Positions 16,922 to 24,989 of a stretch of DNA of 64,000 nt are shown here, piece after piece (the stretch's first letter is position 1; each line of letters begins with the position of its first letter). Under the pieces are notes generated by a model. It had not been told where the DNA came from. It searched no databases and saw nothing but the letters and a program-made list of their open reading frames with translations. This stretch comes from Petrocella atlantisensis (GTDB lineage: Bacteria > Bacillota > Clostridia > Lachnospirales > Vallitaleaceae). Both the position numbers and the translations under genes were made by a program. The DNA lies in assembly GCF_900538275.1 (NCBI RefSeq), contig NZ_LR130778.1, positions 806,001-870,000 on the forward strand, written 5' to 3'.

Positions 16922-17371
16922 CTATAGTTCAAACCACGCAGCTAACACCGCATATTTTGTTGTTTTGTCCCAGTACGGTTTGTTGTCACCTAAAACTGTA
17001 TCACAATATTCATATAAGTCACTACCCTTGTTAAGGTCCAGCTTAGATGGAGTGTAACTTTGAGACGTAAATTCTCTTATGTCTATTTCTTTTTCATACG
17101 CAATTAAGTTTAGTAGACCATATGGGAATTCAAGATTAAAAAGCTGTTCTTTATTCGGATTAAGTGTTAGCCTGTATGAAATCTTGTCAGGATTATGCCT
17201 CTCAATTAGTCTTTTGAAATTATCATCATACCAGTTCATCAGTTCTGGGACTGAAGCATTCTTTATTGTAATAACTTTATCTTTTTTAATTAAAGATGGA
17301 TTAGTTTTACTCCCCTCCATCACAGCATATCTAAAATCATTCTTAGTTAAATGTACTCCTAGAACCTTCAT
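16922..17371 (-). CDS. hypothetical partner of the cassette kinase
   Basis: 149 aa, starting behind AAAGGAG. The N-terminus MKVLGVHLTKNDFRYAVMEG has the hydrophobic beta-hairpin pattern seen at the start of RNase H-fold or DUF3010-like proteins, but the match is weak. Further on: RLTLNPNKEQLFNLEFPYG and DKTTKYAVLAAWFEL, an aromatic C-terminus. No transmembrane or secretion signal. Placed immediately upstream of the kinase gene in one cassette, which suggests a sensor, adaptor or kinase substrate. It is the first gene of the visible array; the expected integrase is not upstream of it. Confidence 0.6.
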   Translation of the reverse strand: MKVLGVHLTKNDFRYAVMEGSKTNPSLIKKDKVITIKNASVPELMNWYDDNFKRLIERHNPDKISYRLTLNPNKEQLFNLEFPYGLLNLIAYEKEIDIREFTSQSYTPSKLDLNKGSDLYEYCDTVLGDNKPYWDKTTKYAVLAAWFEL

Positions 17372-17405
17372 ACCTTTCTCCTTTCAAAAAACTTATTAAT
17401 ATGTC

Positions 17406-17512
17406 CTCTAACTCCCAAATCACGCATTGCGTCAAGCACTATTAAAGCGATCTAGTGGATCAGTTGTTTGCTCAACTAAACTCTGATACATGTGTATCGA
17501 TATGAGTTATTC
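17406..17512 (-). repeat. outermost core site (attC remnant or attI candidate)
   Basis: CTCTAAC (17406-17412), the same core as in the 15810-15884 site, lies upstream of the first cassette. The sequence beyond it (ATCACGCATTGCGTCAAGC) resembles attC arms. A possible partner core GTTATTC occurs at 17506-17512. It could be a decayed attC of a lost cassette or the array's original attI. No integrase gene follows. Confidence 0.4.
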
Positions 17513-17991
17513 GACAGTTACAATACCTTAGCATTCCAGTATAAACCTTAAGCCTGTCCTATTCTCCAGTAAATGTATGTAAGGGAATGCCGATAAGCCT
17601 TATAATATACTCAATTAATCAGCATCATCTATGATGAGAAGTGATTCTATCTTTACGCTTTCTGATAATATTCCTATTCAATTGTTTTATTTTATGGGAA
17701 AGAGTGTGTGAAAATTCTATTAAATCCATAGTAATCCCTCAATCACCAATTATTTAATGCCCTCATTGATAAATTTTATCACTTTTTGGTGTTTTACACA
17801 ATAGTTGATGGTGTTTTTTGCTTAAAAGGCACCTATATTATCCTAAATGTTAAAGATAAGTACCAAGAAAAGAAGCTTCGCTTCGTTATGAGCTATGCTC
17901 ATATTTCTGAACGGTTCGACAGGAAAGATCTTTGACGTATTCTGCCACGCTTTAAGGCTGAATACTAAAGTATGACTTTCCTTGAGAACGC
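17513..17991. other. gene-free spacer between array and tRNA-Pro
   Basis: About 480 bp of AT-rich sequence with scattered stops in all frames. The only sizeable minus-strand frame (17843-18037) runs through the tRNA terminator hairpin and has no ribosome-binding site. I see no integrase fragment and no conserved motif. Confidence 0.5.
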
Positions 17992-18024
17992 AAAAAGGCT
18001 CCATTCTTTCGAATGGAACCTTTT
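17992..18024 (-). terminator. terminator downstream of tRNA-Pro
   Basis: Hairpin AAAAGGTTCCATTC/GAATGGAGCCTTTTT (minus strand), ending in a T-run, about 20 bp beyond the tRNA 3' end. Confidence 0.75.
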
Positions 18025-18044
18025 GCTTGCAACTCATTCAATAA

Positions 18045-18118
18045 TACAAGAGACGAGACTCGAACTCGCGACCCCTAGACCCCCAGTCTAGTACTCTAGC
18101 CAACTGAGCTACTCCTGT
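18045..18118 (-). tRNA. tRNA-Pro(GGG)
   Basis: 74-nt cloverleaf on the minus strand. The acceptor stem ACAGGAG/CTCTTGT (7 bp with one G-U) is followed by A as discriminator. The D stem is GCTC/GAGT, the anticodon stem CTAGA/TCTAG with loop CTGGGGG gives anticodon GGG, and the T arm is GCGAG-TTCGAGT-CTCGT. CCA is not encoded. A terminator follows. The cassette array lies on the 3' side of this gene, the usual side for island insertion. Confidence 0.9.
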
Positions 18119-18184
18119 AAATCCTGTTGCTGTCTTATAGTATCATTGACTAAAATACTTGTCAATATTTTTAACTTGGATGGT
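18119..18184. promoter_or_regulatory. upstream region of tRNA-Pro
   Basis: AT-rich segment containing, on the minus strand, TTGACA (from TGTCAA, 18160-18165) and TATAGT-like (from ACTATA, near 18137-18142), spaced about 17 bp. This is a plausible promoter for the tRNA. It ends where the ISLre2 element begins. Confidence 0.5.
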
Positions 18185-20113
18185 CGCGTTAATTTACTGT
18201 CGGAAAAGTAAGGATAGAAAAATCCTGATGAGATATTTTGAGTTCTGTAAAAACCATCTTATCATAGTTTTATAATTCATTGTACCTTTTCCATTAATTT
18301 TGCATACTTAAAAAGCCAGTCCATTTAGGATTGTGGCTACTAGACTTTAGTATATCTAAATTCGTCGGCTAAAACCCTTCCATGACTACATTGCAAACGA
18401 CCTTCGTTGATACGTCCATGTATCAAACGAAGGTGGAATACATCCTTGTATTCTGGCGTTTTGCAACATAGTCATTCAGGAACTTTATCCTCTACACATC
18501 TGATTTCACTTTTTCTTATGTCTTTTACTAAACGTAGATCAAATGATGCCCCTTAGTTTCTTTGTAAGACAATACATGCCATCTACTAGCCGGGTACTAC
18601 CTGCGACTGTCTGATGGTTCCAAACATCTGTATAGGTCTTTTGTTTCCTTTTGATCTCTTTATCTACTTCTATTTTTATCTCATCTTGAATCATGCGGTG
18701 CTGTTTTTCTTGCTTGTATTTAATCAAATCACATACTTTACCATCATTGGCTACATAAGCTCTAAGTCTTGCCATCTTAGTTACACCTTTCTTTGACCAT
18801 CCTAGCGGACGGCTACTTAACCTTGAAGAGAGGAGGTGGCTCACTTGACCTTCTGCACTGCAACCCATCCTTGCATATTCATCATGATTAGGTCTTATTA
18901 TGGCTTCCCAGTGATTGCTTATGTATACCCTGGTTCTTCTTATCTGTTCTTTTCTATTCTCGCTATCTGAGTACTCAAGGGCTATGTCAAAGACTGTATT
19001 GACTGCTTTTTATCTTCAGATCTTATGCCGTCATAGATTGCCTTTCTTGCATCTGATACTGAATCACCAAGATGACCTATAGCTCTCATAATTGCTTGGT
19101 TTAAATGGAATTTATCAAGCACAAAATGACACTTTGCCCCGAGCACATCCACTCCTGATTTTATCCACGATGCGCCATCTCCCATGATGTATATATGTTC
19201 CAAATAGTCTTCATCATAAACCACATCTATGTATTCAAGCACTTCTTCCCATAAGTCTTCACTCTTTTTGTAAACGCCTGCAAAGTAGTGTTTTCCTATT
19301 AGTCTATTTCTTTTACTTCCTTGGCTTTCTTTCTCAACATCCTCAAAAATACATGCTAGACGTGGCTCTATTGTGTTGCTTTTATAGCCATTTTCTCCGA
19401 CTTTTAAATCTCCCTTTTATTGTTGAATTGTAAGGATACATGGTCTTCATCAGCATTTATATATAGGACTTTGACCTGTCTCTTTTTCTTTACAAAGGGT
19501 ATTAATGCAGGTATTTCTAAGCTATGAACCTCTTTCATGACCGCTTGTTTACTGATAATATCTTCTGTATGTGTTGCATGTTCACCACTGATTCTATAGC
19601 TAGTGTCAACAACATGCTTTATGGCTTCTATAACAACATCTTCACTTTTTCTCATGTTTTTGTAATACCACATGCTTTATCTGCAAGAAATATGAATTCA
19701 CCTGTTTCTTTCGACTTAAAATAAGTCCTTTTGTACTTGATCTCACCGCATGTGCTTGTAAATGAATTAGGGACCCTAGCACGTTCAACCACGTAGTGAT
19801 TGATTCGATATGCTGATTTTCTATACACCTCATCAATGCCTTCTATTGTCTCTGCAATAATCTCTCGTTGCAGCTCCTGTAATGGTTTTCCTAACTCAAG
19901 AACAAACTCTCCAATATTCATTTGATCATCATTTATAAAACTTTCTACTACTTTTTCAATCTTTTTGATACCAATCTCCATAAATTGTTGTATACTAATA
20001 TGCATAAGAAAAACACCTTTCGTTGTATATTTTGGTTTCTCGCAAAACTTATAATATCACAACTTGGTGTTTTTCTTTTATCTTTATTTATCCGACACTA
20101 TCTTTACGCTAAC
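18185..20113 (-). mobile_element. ISLre2-type insertion sequence, decayed
   Basis: About 1.93 kb. Terminal inverted repeats are imperfect: GCGTTAATTTACTGTCGGA on the left (18186-18204), and on the opposite strand of the right end GCGTAAAGATAGTGTCGGA. Both contain TGTCGGA followed by AA-TAA-GATA. It encodes a broken UPF0236/ISLre2 transposase. A lone copy of the left terminus exists at 52792-52815, so the element was active in this genome. Confidence 0.8.
18539..20005 (-). pseudogene. ISLre2/UPF0236-family transposase, frameshifted
   Basis: The four frame segments add up to about 489 codons, the usual size of this family. Recognisable pieces in order: an N-terminal MNIGEFVLELGKPLQELQRE, then ERARVPNSFTSTCGEIKYKR, LYINADEDHVSLQ (first acidic block), IYIMGDGASWIKSG (second acidic block) and LDKFHLNQAIMRAIGH, and a C-terminal VDGMYCLTKKLRG. 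Frame breaks fall near 19660, 19400-19250, 18985 and 18870. Start at 20005 behind AAAGGTG. The catalytic acidic residues survive, but the reading frame does not. Confidence 0.85.
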
Positions 20114-20310
20114 AACTTGGATTTCTTGGAAACTTCGTTCTGCTTTGGTTCTGATGGCTTCATCTATTATTAACATTATTTTGAGACTTATGATTATTTT
20201 CCACTATTTTATACTAGACATTAATGTTATAATGGCTTTATGGTAACCTTGTCTCGACAATGCTAATGATTTGAAAGGGGTGAGCTATCGGAGGAAACTC
20301 TGATAACAAA

Positions 20311-20673
20311 ATGAAAATACTAATATGCGATGACAGTATGACTGTCCGAAAAAAACTGATTCAATCTATAAGAGCCGTTAAGGAATGTGAGATTATTGAG
20401 GCGAATAACGGTGATGTAGCTGTTTTGGCCTATAAAGAGCATAAGCCTGATCTTGTCTTTATGGATATTATGATGCCAATCAAAGATGGTTTGGAATCCC
20501 TTGCTGAGATTATCCTTGAAGATGCCAACGCCAAAGTGGTGATGCTTTCTTCTGTCGGTACAAAAAGTAACTTGCAGACCGCGCTTAAGATAGGCGCTAT
20601 TGACTTCATCCAGAAGCCTTGTGAAGAAAGCCGATTAAAACAGTTAATAGATACTTATGGTGGGGAGGCCTAG
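20311..20673 (+). CDS. CheY-like response regulator receiver
   Basis: 120 aa stand-alone receiver domain. Acidic pocket CDDS (residues 6-9), phosphoacceptor Asp in VFMDIMMP (about residue 52), switch Ser in VMLSSVG and conserved Lys in FIQKPCEE. No output domain, so it acts by protein-protein contact. The ATG at 20311 lies 16 nt after GGAGG, a long spacing. Four bp downstream begins a protein with a CheX-like domain, so the pair probably forms a phospho-relay branch: receiver plus its phosphatase or output partner. No histidine kinase or flagellar genes are nearby. Confidence 0.85.
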   Translation: MKILICDDSMTVRKKLIQSIRAVKECEIIEANNGDVAVLAYKEHKPDLVFMDIMMPIKDGLESLAEIILEDANAKVVMLSSVGTKSNLQTALKIGAIDFIQKPCEESRLKQLIDTYGGEA

Positions 20674-20677
20674 TCTT

Positions 20678-21559
20678 ATGTTTAGTGCATTTTTTGGAAA
20701 TTACTTATTGAACAAAGGGATCGTGACCGGTGAACAACTGAGTCAAGTACTGGAAAACCAAAGAATTATACGTCTGAAGCTGGGTATGTTGGCCATTAAT
20801 GCCGGTTATATGAATGCCCGTCAAGTAGATGAGATCCATGAACTACAGGCCCTTAAAGATAAACGTTTTGGCGATCTTGCTATTGAAAAAGGCTACCTCA
20901 CATCGGTACAACTTGATGCTCTTCTGAAGCAGCAAAAGTCGGAGCATCTGCTCTTAGCTCAAGCTCTTATTGATGATGGTCTTATTACCATAGAAGGTTT
21001 TGAAAAAGAAATCAACAATTATAAAAAAGAACATGGTTTGACCGATGAACAACTGGATGCCCTGAAACACAACAATGTTGAAATGGTGGTCCATGCTTTT
21101 CTGGCTTTTGGAGAAAGCACATTATCCAAGCATTACAGTGATTATGTGACCCTTTTCCTCAAAAACATGATTCGTTTTATCGATGCAGACCTTCGTATTG
21201 ACCGCGTGGAGAAAATAGATACCATACAACTGCCCCACTTAGTTCGACAAACCATAACCGGTGATGCACGCATCTTCACAGGTCTATCCGGCGAAGAACT
21301 TCCTTTTATTACTCTGGCAGGTCGTTATGCAGATGAAAAGTTTGACAAGATTGAAGAATACCCGATTGATGCGGCTGGTGAGTTCCTCAACTTCCACAAC
21401 GGTCTCTTCACCGTCAACTTATCGGATGAAGGTATTGAGATGACTTTGGATGTTCAGTCTTACCTGGAAGATTCCACTCTAACCCCCTCCAATCAGCTCT
21501 ATCATATCCCTATCTATACAAGCTTTGGTGTTATTGATCTCATTATCGGACAATTATAA
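20678..21559 (+). CDS. MshEN-like repeats fused to CheX-like phosphatase domain
   Basis: 293 aa from the ATG at 20678 (MFSAFFGNYLLNKG), chosen because GGTGGGGAGG ends 9 nt upstream; the longer frame start lies inside the preceding gene. Residues about 1-125 contain two or three ~50-residue units of the form NYLLNKGIVTGEQLSQVLE / LAIEKGYLTSVQLDALLKQQ / ALIDDGLITIEGFEKE, typical of MshEN-type c-di-GMP-binding or GspE N-terminal modules. Residues about 145-293 resemble CheC/CheX: AAGEFLNFHNGLFTVNL carries the E-x-x-N phosphatase motif. It may dephosphorylate the adjacent receiver in response to a bound nucleotide. The fusion is unusual; binding of c-di-GMP is inference. Confidence 0.65.
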   Translation: MFSAFFGNYLLNKGIVTGEQLSQVLENQRIIRLKLGMLAINAGYMNARQVDEIHELQALKDKRFGDLAIEKGYLTSVQLDALLKQQKSEHLLLAQALIDDGLITIEGFEKEINNYKKEHGLTDEQLDALKHNNVEMVVHAFLAFGESTLSKHYSDYVTLFLKNMIRFIDADLRIDRVEKIDTIQLPHLVRQTITGDARIFTGLSGEELPFITLAGRYADEKFDKIEEYPIDAAGEFLNFHNGLFTVNLSDEGIEMTLDVQSYLEDSTLTPSNQLYHIPIYTSFGVIDLIIGQL

Positions 21560-21610
21560 ACATAGATATAAACGAGATATAAACGAGAAATAAATTAGAT
21601 ATAATATAAT

Positions 21611-21674
21611 AAAAGTTCACCTGTATGGAAAAAGTCAATTATTTTGACTTCTACCATACTGGTGAACTTTTTTT
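21611..21674. terminator. bidirectional terminator
   Basis: AAAAGTTCACC (21611-21621) pairs with GGTGAACTTTTTTT (21661-21674), with an inner AAGTCAA/TTGACTT stem. It separates the convergent CheX-like and radical SAM genes and overlaps the latter's stop codon. Confidence 0.85.
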
Positions 21675-22557
21675 AAAATCGCTCTCTATAACCACAACGC
21701 TGACATAGGGCTTCTGTTAATTGGCTTGTTTCAAAGCCTTGAATCATAGTCTTTGTCCTCTTTTTATCCAAGATCTCTTCCATGGTCTCAGTGAAAATAT
21801 TACCAAGCACCACAGCGCCTTCCGCATCTAGGCAACAGGGTACCACATCACCATTGGCCAATATACCAATTTGTTGTCTTAGGCCATAGCAAGTACCTGT
21901 CTCGTGAAGGATCTCCCCCTCCAGACTGGGCCACTTGAAAACATAACTTTGACTAAGATAGAGGCGTTCTTTTAGCTTCAAGCCTTTTCCTTCCGATAAG
22001 ACTTCTGTAAGTTCTTCTTGAAGATCAAAAGCCGTCTTGAGATAATGCAGGACCTTCTGATTCTTCTCATATATTGGACTTCCTAACTGGCTCAGGTCCA
22101 GATTCCATAATCGTAGTTCGAAAATTATGGGACTGGTTCTTAGACCTTCTTCTACAAAATCCGTCACCGATTCCAAATAGGCTTGATGAGCCTCATTATT
22201 ACCAATTGTTTCAAAGCTTTGAAGGGAGATACTGACCTGTCTTAGGGCTTTGGCACGAAGGAGAATCTCTTTTTGCTGCTGTAATAAAGTACCGTTGGTG
22301 GTTAGGTTCACTTGAAACCCATGATTATGGGACATCTCAAGCAATAAAGCAATCTGATCATGAAGCAAAGGCTCACCTTTGATATGCAAGTAGATATACT
22401 TACCATGGCCTTTGAGCTTATTTAAGATGGCTTCAAACTCTGAAGGTGTCATGGTCCTTGGTGCTCTCTCTGACGGTGGACAAAAGGAGCATGACAGATT
22501 ACATGTATTGGTGATCTCTATATAGATTCTTTTAAAAGTTTTCATATGTCTATCCAT
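21673..22557 (-). CDS. radical SAM/SPASM domain protein
   Basis: 294 aa. The N-terminal radical SAM core has the cluster motif CNLSCSFC (C-x3-C-x2-C) at about residues 18-25, followed by IYLHIKGEPLLHD (GGE-like SAM-binding motif). The C-terminus has a short SPASM-like set of cysteines: CYGLRQQIG, VVPCCLDAEG, LCQRCGYRE. Members modify peptides or proteins, or act in cofactor maturation. It stands alone, with no precursor peptide found nearby. Start could be 22557 or the ATG at 22545 (MKTFKRIYIEIT); neither has a strong ribosome-binding site. Transcribed divergently from the ABC-F gene. Confidence 0.8.
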   Translation of the reverse strand: MDRHMKTFKRIYIEITNTCNLSCSFCPPSERAPRTMTPSEFEAILNKLKGHGKYIYLHIKGEPLLHDQIALLLEMSHNHGFQVNLTTNGTLLQQQKEILLRAKALRQVSISLQSFETIGNNEAHQAYLESVTDFVEEGLRTSPIIFELRLWNLDLSQLGSPIYEKNQKVLHYLKTAFDLQEELTEVLSEGKGLKLKERLYLSQSYVFKWPSLEGEILHETGTCYGLRQQIGILANGDVVPCCLDAEGAVVLGNIFTETMEEILDKKRTKTMIQGFETSQLTEALCQRCGYRERF

Positions 22558-22804
22558 TCTATTTTAATTTTAATCTTGATTTTGATTTTAATCTATTTTT
22601 CTATTATTGCCTTAGGCGTCATACAATGTACGTTGAACTTATAAGACTTAGTTATGACTCTCTCACCATACTATAGCTATTACGTTCTAAAATCAAGCCT
22701 TCTTTCTATATAATCTGATATCACTTTATATAATCTGATAGAGCCAGATATAACCGGATGCATCATGAATCGTATTGCATGGCATCTGAAACTGCTATAT
22801 AATA

Positions 22805-22945
22805 AACACATCTATGGTTAAAGGGTCAAAACTAAGTTTCACTAAATTCACACACAATATGTAGATTACGTAGATACATTCGTAACTATATATTGTCTGT
22901 GAAAGTTCAACTATATAGTTTTGACACCTTAACCATCTATGTGTT
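22805..22945. repeat. MITE-like palindromic repeat, copy 1
   Basis: 141 bp imperfect palindrome. Ends AACACATCTATGGTTAA and, on the opposite strand, AACACATAGATGGTTAA. Arms continue GGGTCAAAACTA...TTTCACT and, from the right, GGTGTCAAAACTATATAGTT. The same GGTTAAAG-GTCAAAACTA termini recur at 24895-24982 and 47200-47272. It lies in the 437 bp divergent intergenic region 22558-22994, which otherwise shows only AT-rich direct repeats (TTTATATAATCTGATA near 22707-22740). Confidence 0.7.
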
Positions 22946-22994
22946 CAACAATAATTTCTCAGTTATACACTTATGATACAAGGAAGGTACAACT

Positions 22995-24893
22995 ATGGCA
23001 TTCATTACACTGGAAAACTTAAGCAAAAACTACGGTATGAAAACACTTTTTAAAGATATAAGCTTTGTTATTGGCAAAGAAGACAAGATCGGCATCATCG
23101 GTATCAACGGCACCGGTAAGTCCACCTTACTGAAGATCATCGCCGGACTGGAATCCATGGATACCGGACAAAAAACTATGCCTAAAAATACAACCATCGA
23201 ATATCTGCCCCAATCTCCTCAGTTCTATGACGATTTAACCGTTCTTGAGCAAGTCTTAAAAGGCGATTCCCAGACACTTCAGGTCTTACGTAATTATGAA
23301 GCCGCCCTGTTAAAATCTGCTAAGGCGCCATCTGATACCAAGGTTCAGGAAGCCCTGATGAAATGCTCGGAAGAGATGACCCATCTGGATCTATGGGATC
23401 TGGAGAGTCAGGTCAAAACCATCCTTACTAAGTTATCCATAACGGACTTTGAACAACCGGTCAAGCAACTCTCCGGTGGACAAAAAAAGCGTCTTGCCTT
23501 AGCCTCGGCGCTCATTGTACCTTGTGATCTCTTAATTCTTGATGAGCCTACGAACCATATGGACAATGCCACCATCGATTGGCTGGAGTCCTATCTTGAA
23601 CGTCGCTCCGGTGCTCTGCTAATGATTACCCACGACCGGTATTTCCTTGATAGGGTTACCACACGGATTGTCGAGATTGATCACGCTGCCATCTATACCT
23701 ATGATGGTAATTACACCACTTTTCTTCAGAAAAAAATGGAACGTATGGCTATGTCTGAATCCTTAGAACGTAAACGTGAAAACCTCTACCGCAGAGAACT
23801 GGCTTGGATTCGAAGAGGTGCAAAAGCTCGAACCACCAAGCAAAAAGCCAGAATTGACCGTTTTGAGACTTTGGAAGATACTTCTTATCTTAGAGACGAT
23901 TCACAAGTTGAAATCTCTGTCGGCTATACAAGACTGGGTAAAAAGACCATTGAACTGACGTCGGTCAAAAAAGCCTACGATGACTTATTGCTTTTTGAAG
24001 GGCTGAGTTATACCTTCCTACCGGATGACCGTGTGGGTATTATCGGTCCAAACGGTGCCGGCAAAACTACTTTACTAAACGGCATTCTAGGCAATGTACC
24101 ACTAACCGACGGTAACGTTGAGCACGGGCCTACCCTAAACATCAGCTACTTCTCTCAAGAAGCCCAAGACATGGATGAAACACTTAGGGCTATTGACTAT
24201 ATTAAAGAAACAGCGGAATACATCTCCACAGAAGATGGGTACAAGCTGTCTGCTTCTGCTATGATGGAGCGGTTTCTTTTTGACAGTGAGCTTCAATACG
24301 CCCCCATTAACTCGATGTCCGGTGGTGAGAAAAGACGGCTCTATCTTCTTAAGAACCTTATGATGGCACCCAATGTGCTGGTTCTTGATGAGCCTACCAA
24401 TGATTTGGACATTGACACTCTAAAGGTTCTTGAAGCTTACTTAGATGATTTTAAGGGTATTGTCATCGTCGTCTCTCATGACCGGTACTTCCTTGACCGG
24501 GTCTGTAACAAGATCTTCTCCTTCGAAGCCGATGGTCAAGTGGTTGTTTTTACCGGCAACTATACGGAGTATATGGCATACAAAGAGGTTCACTTAGACG
24601 ATGATGTGGAAAAAAATACTGTTTCGTCTCAGAGTAAAACAGGTAAAGTCAAAACCGATCGTCTAAAAATGACTTATCAGGAAAAGAAAGAGTATGAAAC
24701 CATAGAAGCTGAGATGGAAGACCTTGAAGATCAACTGGGTCAAGTTGAGGATGCTCTCTCGGCTTGCCAAAGTGACTTTGTTCTCTTACAGGAATTGAGC
24801 ACAAAAAAAGAAGCCCTTGAAGCGCTTCTTTTAGATAAGATGGAGCGGTATGAATATCTAAGCGACTTAGATGCTCAGATTCAGAGTCAGTAA
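22995..24893 (+). CDS. ABC-F family ATPase, Uup/YfmR type
   Basis: 632 aa, no membrane segments. Two ABC cassettes: Walker A GINGTGKST (about residue 37) and GPNGAGKTT (about 352); signatures LSGGQKKRLALASAL and MSGGEKRRLYLLKNL; Walker B LLILDEPTNHMD and VLVLDEPTNDLD. An acidic/basic linker (RRELAWIRRGAKARTTKQKA) lies between them, and a coiled-coil C-terminal domain (about 560-632) marks the Uup-like subgroup. ABC-F proteins act on the ribosome; Uup/YfmR help resolve stalled or structured translation. RBS AAGGAAGG. Flanked on both sides by MITE-like palindromes. Confidence 0.9.
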   Translation: MAFITLENLSKNYGMKTLFKDISFVIGKEDKIGIIGINGTGKSTLLKIIAGLESMDTGQKTMPKNTTIEYLPQSPQFYDDLTVLEQVLKGDSQTLQVLRNYEAALLKSAKAPSDTKVQEALMKCSEEMTHLDLWDLESQVKTILTKLSITDFEQPVKQLSGGQKKRLALASALIVPCDLLILDEPTNHMDNATIDWLESYLERRSGALLMITHDRYFLDRVTTRIVEIDHAAIYTYDGNYTTFLQKKMERMAMSESLERKRENLYRRELAWIRRGAKARTTKQKARIDRFETLEDTSYLRDDSQVEISVGYTRLGKKTIELTSVKKAYDDLLLFEGLSYTFLPDDRVGIIGPNGAGKTTLLNGILGNVPLTDGNVEHGPTLNISYFSQEAQDMDETLRAIDYIKETAEYISTEDGYKLSASAMMERFLFDSELQYAPINSMSGGEKRRLYLLKNLMMAPNVLVLDEPTNDLDIDTLKVLEAYLDDFKGIVIVVSHDRYFLDRVCNKIFSFEADGQVVVFTGNYTEYMAYKEVHLDDDVEKNTVSSQSKTGKVKTDRLKMTYQEKKEYETIEAEMEDLEDQLGQVEDALSACQSDFVLLQELSTKKEALEALLLDKMERYEYLSDLDAQIQSQ

Positions 24894-24894
24894 T

Positions 24895-24982
24895 ATGGTT
24901 AAAGTGTCAAAACTATATAGTTGAACTTTTGCATGCACTTGGATGTGAATTTAGTGAAACTTAGTTTTGGTCCTTTAACCGT
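24895..24982. repeat. MITE-like palindromic repeat, copy 2
   Basis: 88 bp palindrome starting 2 bp after the ABC-F stop: ATGGTTAAAGTGTCAAAAC at the left, and GGTTAAAGGACCAAAAC on the opposite strand at the right. Its left arm matches the right arm of copy 1 and vice versa, so it is inverted relative to copy 1. The strong fold between convergent genes may serve as a terminator. Confidence 0.7.
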
Positions 24983-24989
24983 AATCTGG

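Noticed and set aside
17843-18037. Minus-strand 64-codon frame downstream of tRNA-Pro
   Set aside because: It begins inside the tRNA terminator hairpin, lacks a ribosome-binding site and shows no protein-like conservation pattern.
18539-19673. Several separate small genes in the ISLre2 region
   Set aside because: All fragments align in order to one UPF0236/ISLre2 transposase, so they are pieces of one pseudogene.
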